NCBI GenBank assembly: GCA_021904315.1
Contig: CM038924.1
Coordinates: 1,426,001 to 1,490,000, forward strand
Length of the DNA stretch: 64,000 nucleotides
Reading direction: 5' to 3'
Source: Sphagnum magellanicum
Lineage: Eukaryota; Streptophyta; Sphagnopsida; Sphagnales; Sphagnaceae
A program made the translations under genes and the position numbers. Shown here piece after piece: positions 61,908-64,000 of the stretch (its first letter is position 1; each line of letters opens with the position of its first letter). The notes beneath the pieces are model-generated. The model did no database searches. It was not told the DNA's origin and saw nothing but the letters and a program-made list of their open reading frames with translations.

Positions 61908-64000
61908 CAAGCGTTTGATAATCCTTGCACAGTTGCTTGGTCACATTTATGCTTAAGCTTCTTCACAAAAATATTCAACCCAATTTCAGCTCTTTTTTCT
62001 GGTGTGAAATTTCACCAAAAAAAAGAATATTTTGTTTCTATGTTCCCTGACTTTTGAAAAGAAATTTGCCAACTTTTGAAAACATATTGTGAAAATGTTT
62101 GCTCAAAGTTTTTTTGAAAAATGTTAGTTCAATTGGGATTCATCCACAACTGAGCCATTGTGGGATTCAAATAGACAGTGTTATGCTAACTCCTAAATCA
62201 TGTGGGCCCAATTGACTAGACATAGTGAACCAACAACCCACCAACTTTCCATGAAAGATGGATGTTATGCAATTAATAATAGTTTTTTATTGGGTTCCAA
62301 TCCCCTAGCTAACCATGGTGGTTAGATTTGTTGCCTTTTGTTATTAATCACATCATTTTATTTTTTTACCAACGAATATTTTCCAAAATTCAGACTACAA
62401 AATATGATTTTGACCTATACAAATAATTTTTCATGCACAAAATGGCCCAAATTCGCCAAATTTTCTAATTTTCAAATTCGGAAATGGTTAGAGTATTACA
62501 ATAACTTCTAAAAGATAGTCAAGAATATTATTTTAAAAATTCCCCCTACTTTCATATCTATTATGTAACCAAATTTGGTTCAATTATTTTTCCAATGAGT
62601 GCCATTTTGATTACATTACAAAATCTTTGAAAGAAACCCTAACCTACCCCCATCAACTCAAAATAGGTCATTAGTAGGTATTAAAAATAACCTTGATCTA
62701 TTCTTGTATTTTTTATTACAAAATTTCACAGCTTGGCAAAAAAAAATTCAAAGGATGAAAAACAAACAATTTGTGATTTTTAGCGATTGTACCCGTTGTT
62801 AATCCCTCTTTAAATGTAGCTTCTCCTTATTAGATAAAACAAGTAAACCTAACCCAATTTCATGTGAGCAAGAGGTACACATGTTTAAATTGTGCATCTT
62901 GATTTAAGGTCTATAAGGTTCAATTCAAACCAAGAGTGCAAAATTGAAACTTGTTTTGGGTACTTCATACTTATAGTGATTCATATTAAGTAGTTCATGG
63001 GTACTTTCATAACTTTTTTCTTTTTTTGAAAGAACCATATTCATCTACTCTTCATCAATTGTTTCAAAACAGTGGGGCACTCCCCAATGAGAGCACCTCT
63101 TTGGACCCCAATTGCAAAATAGAAACAAATGTATCCCTTGGCCCATAGCCCACCTTTTCAATTTATATACATGGGAATTGAACTTTGGGTAAACCATATG
63201 GAATAAAACCAAGGTGCTATTGGGAACATCTTAGGGAATATATTTGGGAACATGATGGGAACACATTGAAAACAAGGGAAAAAAAATCCTTCTCCCCTTC
63301 CCCCTTTCAAATAAAAAACAATAAGATCGAATTGATGAATGCATATTAGACCATCCCATTGACTACATGAAATTTTTCTAACCTAAATTGTTCATCAACA
63401 TTTTTCGCCTAGAGGCTAATACCTTTTCTTAACAACCAAGATACATGTTGACTTAGTTAATCATTAAAATAATCTTGTTTTTGAAGTTAAATGACATTTG
63501 AATTTTTACTTGTGGCATTGAAGGTTGCTCTATATCAACTTCTAAACACTACAAAAGGTGAGTTTTTCACAATGGTATGGTGTGGGTGCTAGTTCACCCA
63601 ATTAAACCAATCTCCAAGTCATTAAGCTAATATATATTATAAACATTTGACATGTAGGGATTCACTTTTAGTTGGTCTCTTGACTATGTTATCTTTTATT
63701 GACCTTTGTGTGATGCATTCCAAATTACTTTTTACTTTCAATTCATGTGGTCAATTGGTCTTTTCATGTTTTATGATCAAATGGCTTTTCACAAGGCTGA
63801 ATTTCAACCCAATTCATTGATATTCAACCTTTCATAGCCAAGTAATGAACGCTTCAATGCATGTTGCATTAAAAACATCTTTTTTTGGGGGTCAAAAATC
63901 AAAAAAGACAAATGTTACAACAAAAGTGAATATTTTGTGACAAATGTTTTTCTTTTTAATAAAGAAGTTGACAAATTTCTCTCAATTTTGTGTTTTGGAA
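61908..64000. repeat. Right copy of large dispersed repeat A
   Basis: 61908-62590 matches 1014-1765, and 62597-64000 matches 5505-7860, all in the same orientation. It lacks the CACTA element found in the left copy and runs off the window end. Confidence 0.75.
62975..63240 (-). repeat. Dispersed repeat F1, copy in right repeat A (inverted)
   Basis: It lies at the equivalent place to the F1 copy at 6850-7110 inside repeat A, so this F1 copy was already in repeat A before repeat A was duplicated. Landmarks are ttgcaaaatagaaacaaatg and gaactttgggtaaaccatatgg. Confidence 0.7.

Noticed and set aside
1-64000. CRISPR array, rRNA genes, organelle insert or bacterial operon
   Set aside because: No regularly spaced direct repeats with unique spacers, no rRNA landmarks and no organelle gene runs were seen; the split genes and repeats are nuclear eukaryotic.

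Overview
This window looks like nuclear DNA of a land plant, most likely a non-seed plant such as a moss. It is AT-rich and gene-poor. Its genes are split by GT-AG introns, and most of the sequence is old transposon relics and tandem repeats. Two protein loci stand out. One is a LRR-ROC-COR (ROCO) GTPase gene on the minus strand (14793-20826). Its C-terminal region resembles, from memory, proteins of mosses and other early land plants. The other is an ergothioneine-type locus on the plus strand (49194-52516), in which an EgtD-like histidine methyltransferase is fused to an EgtB-like sulfoxide synthase. The lineage assignment is inference; no search was possible.

Layout. 1-14.4 kb is repeat-rich: two decayed partial copies of the 3' part of the ROCO gene (about 360-1015 and 10022-11870), a CACTA-type element with 3-bp target duplications (2376-5336), several copies of a roughly 270-bp dispersed repeat, and a 13-bp minisatellite. 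14.8-20.8 kb is the intact three-exon ROCO gene; intron 1 interrupts the codon of the second glycine of the P-loop. 22.7-33.9 kb holds two successive copies of a large non-coding repeat; the second contains a 450-bp tandem array (31.2-33.2 kb). 36.0-41.6 kb is a dead hAT-superfamily transposase on the plus strand. It is interrupted by a SINE/minisatellite/MITE block (36.7-39.1 kb) and by a second CACTA-like element (40018-41253). 41.8-43.7 kb is a degenerate minisatellite split by a 718-bp element with inverted termini and a long hairpin. 47.7-52.6 kb is the EGT1-like locus. 57.7-64 kb again holds copies of the large repeats seen at 1-9.4 kb and 22.7-33.9 kb.

How the genes relate. The two loci show no functional link. 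The ROCO gene would encode a multidomain signalling GTPase of 1473 residues. The EGT1-like locus has all domains needed to turn histidine into the sulfoxide precursor of ergothioneine. Its splice sites and reading phases are conserved, but it carries an in-frame TGA, an in-frame TAA inside the metal-binding motif, and one frameshift. It is therefore either a young pseudogene or affected by sequence errors; only the EgtD half remains an open frame. The most notable content is this fused ergothioneine-type gene in a plant-like genome, followed by the split-P-loop ROCO gene with its repeated 3'-end duplications.
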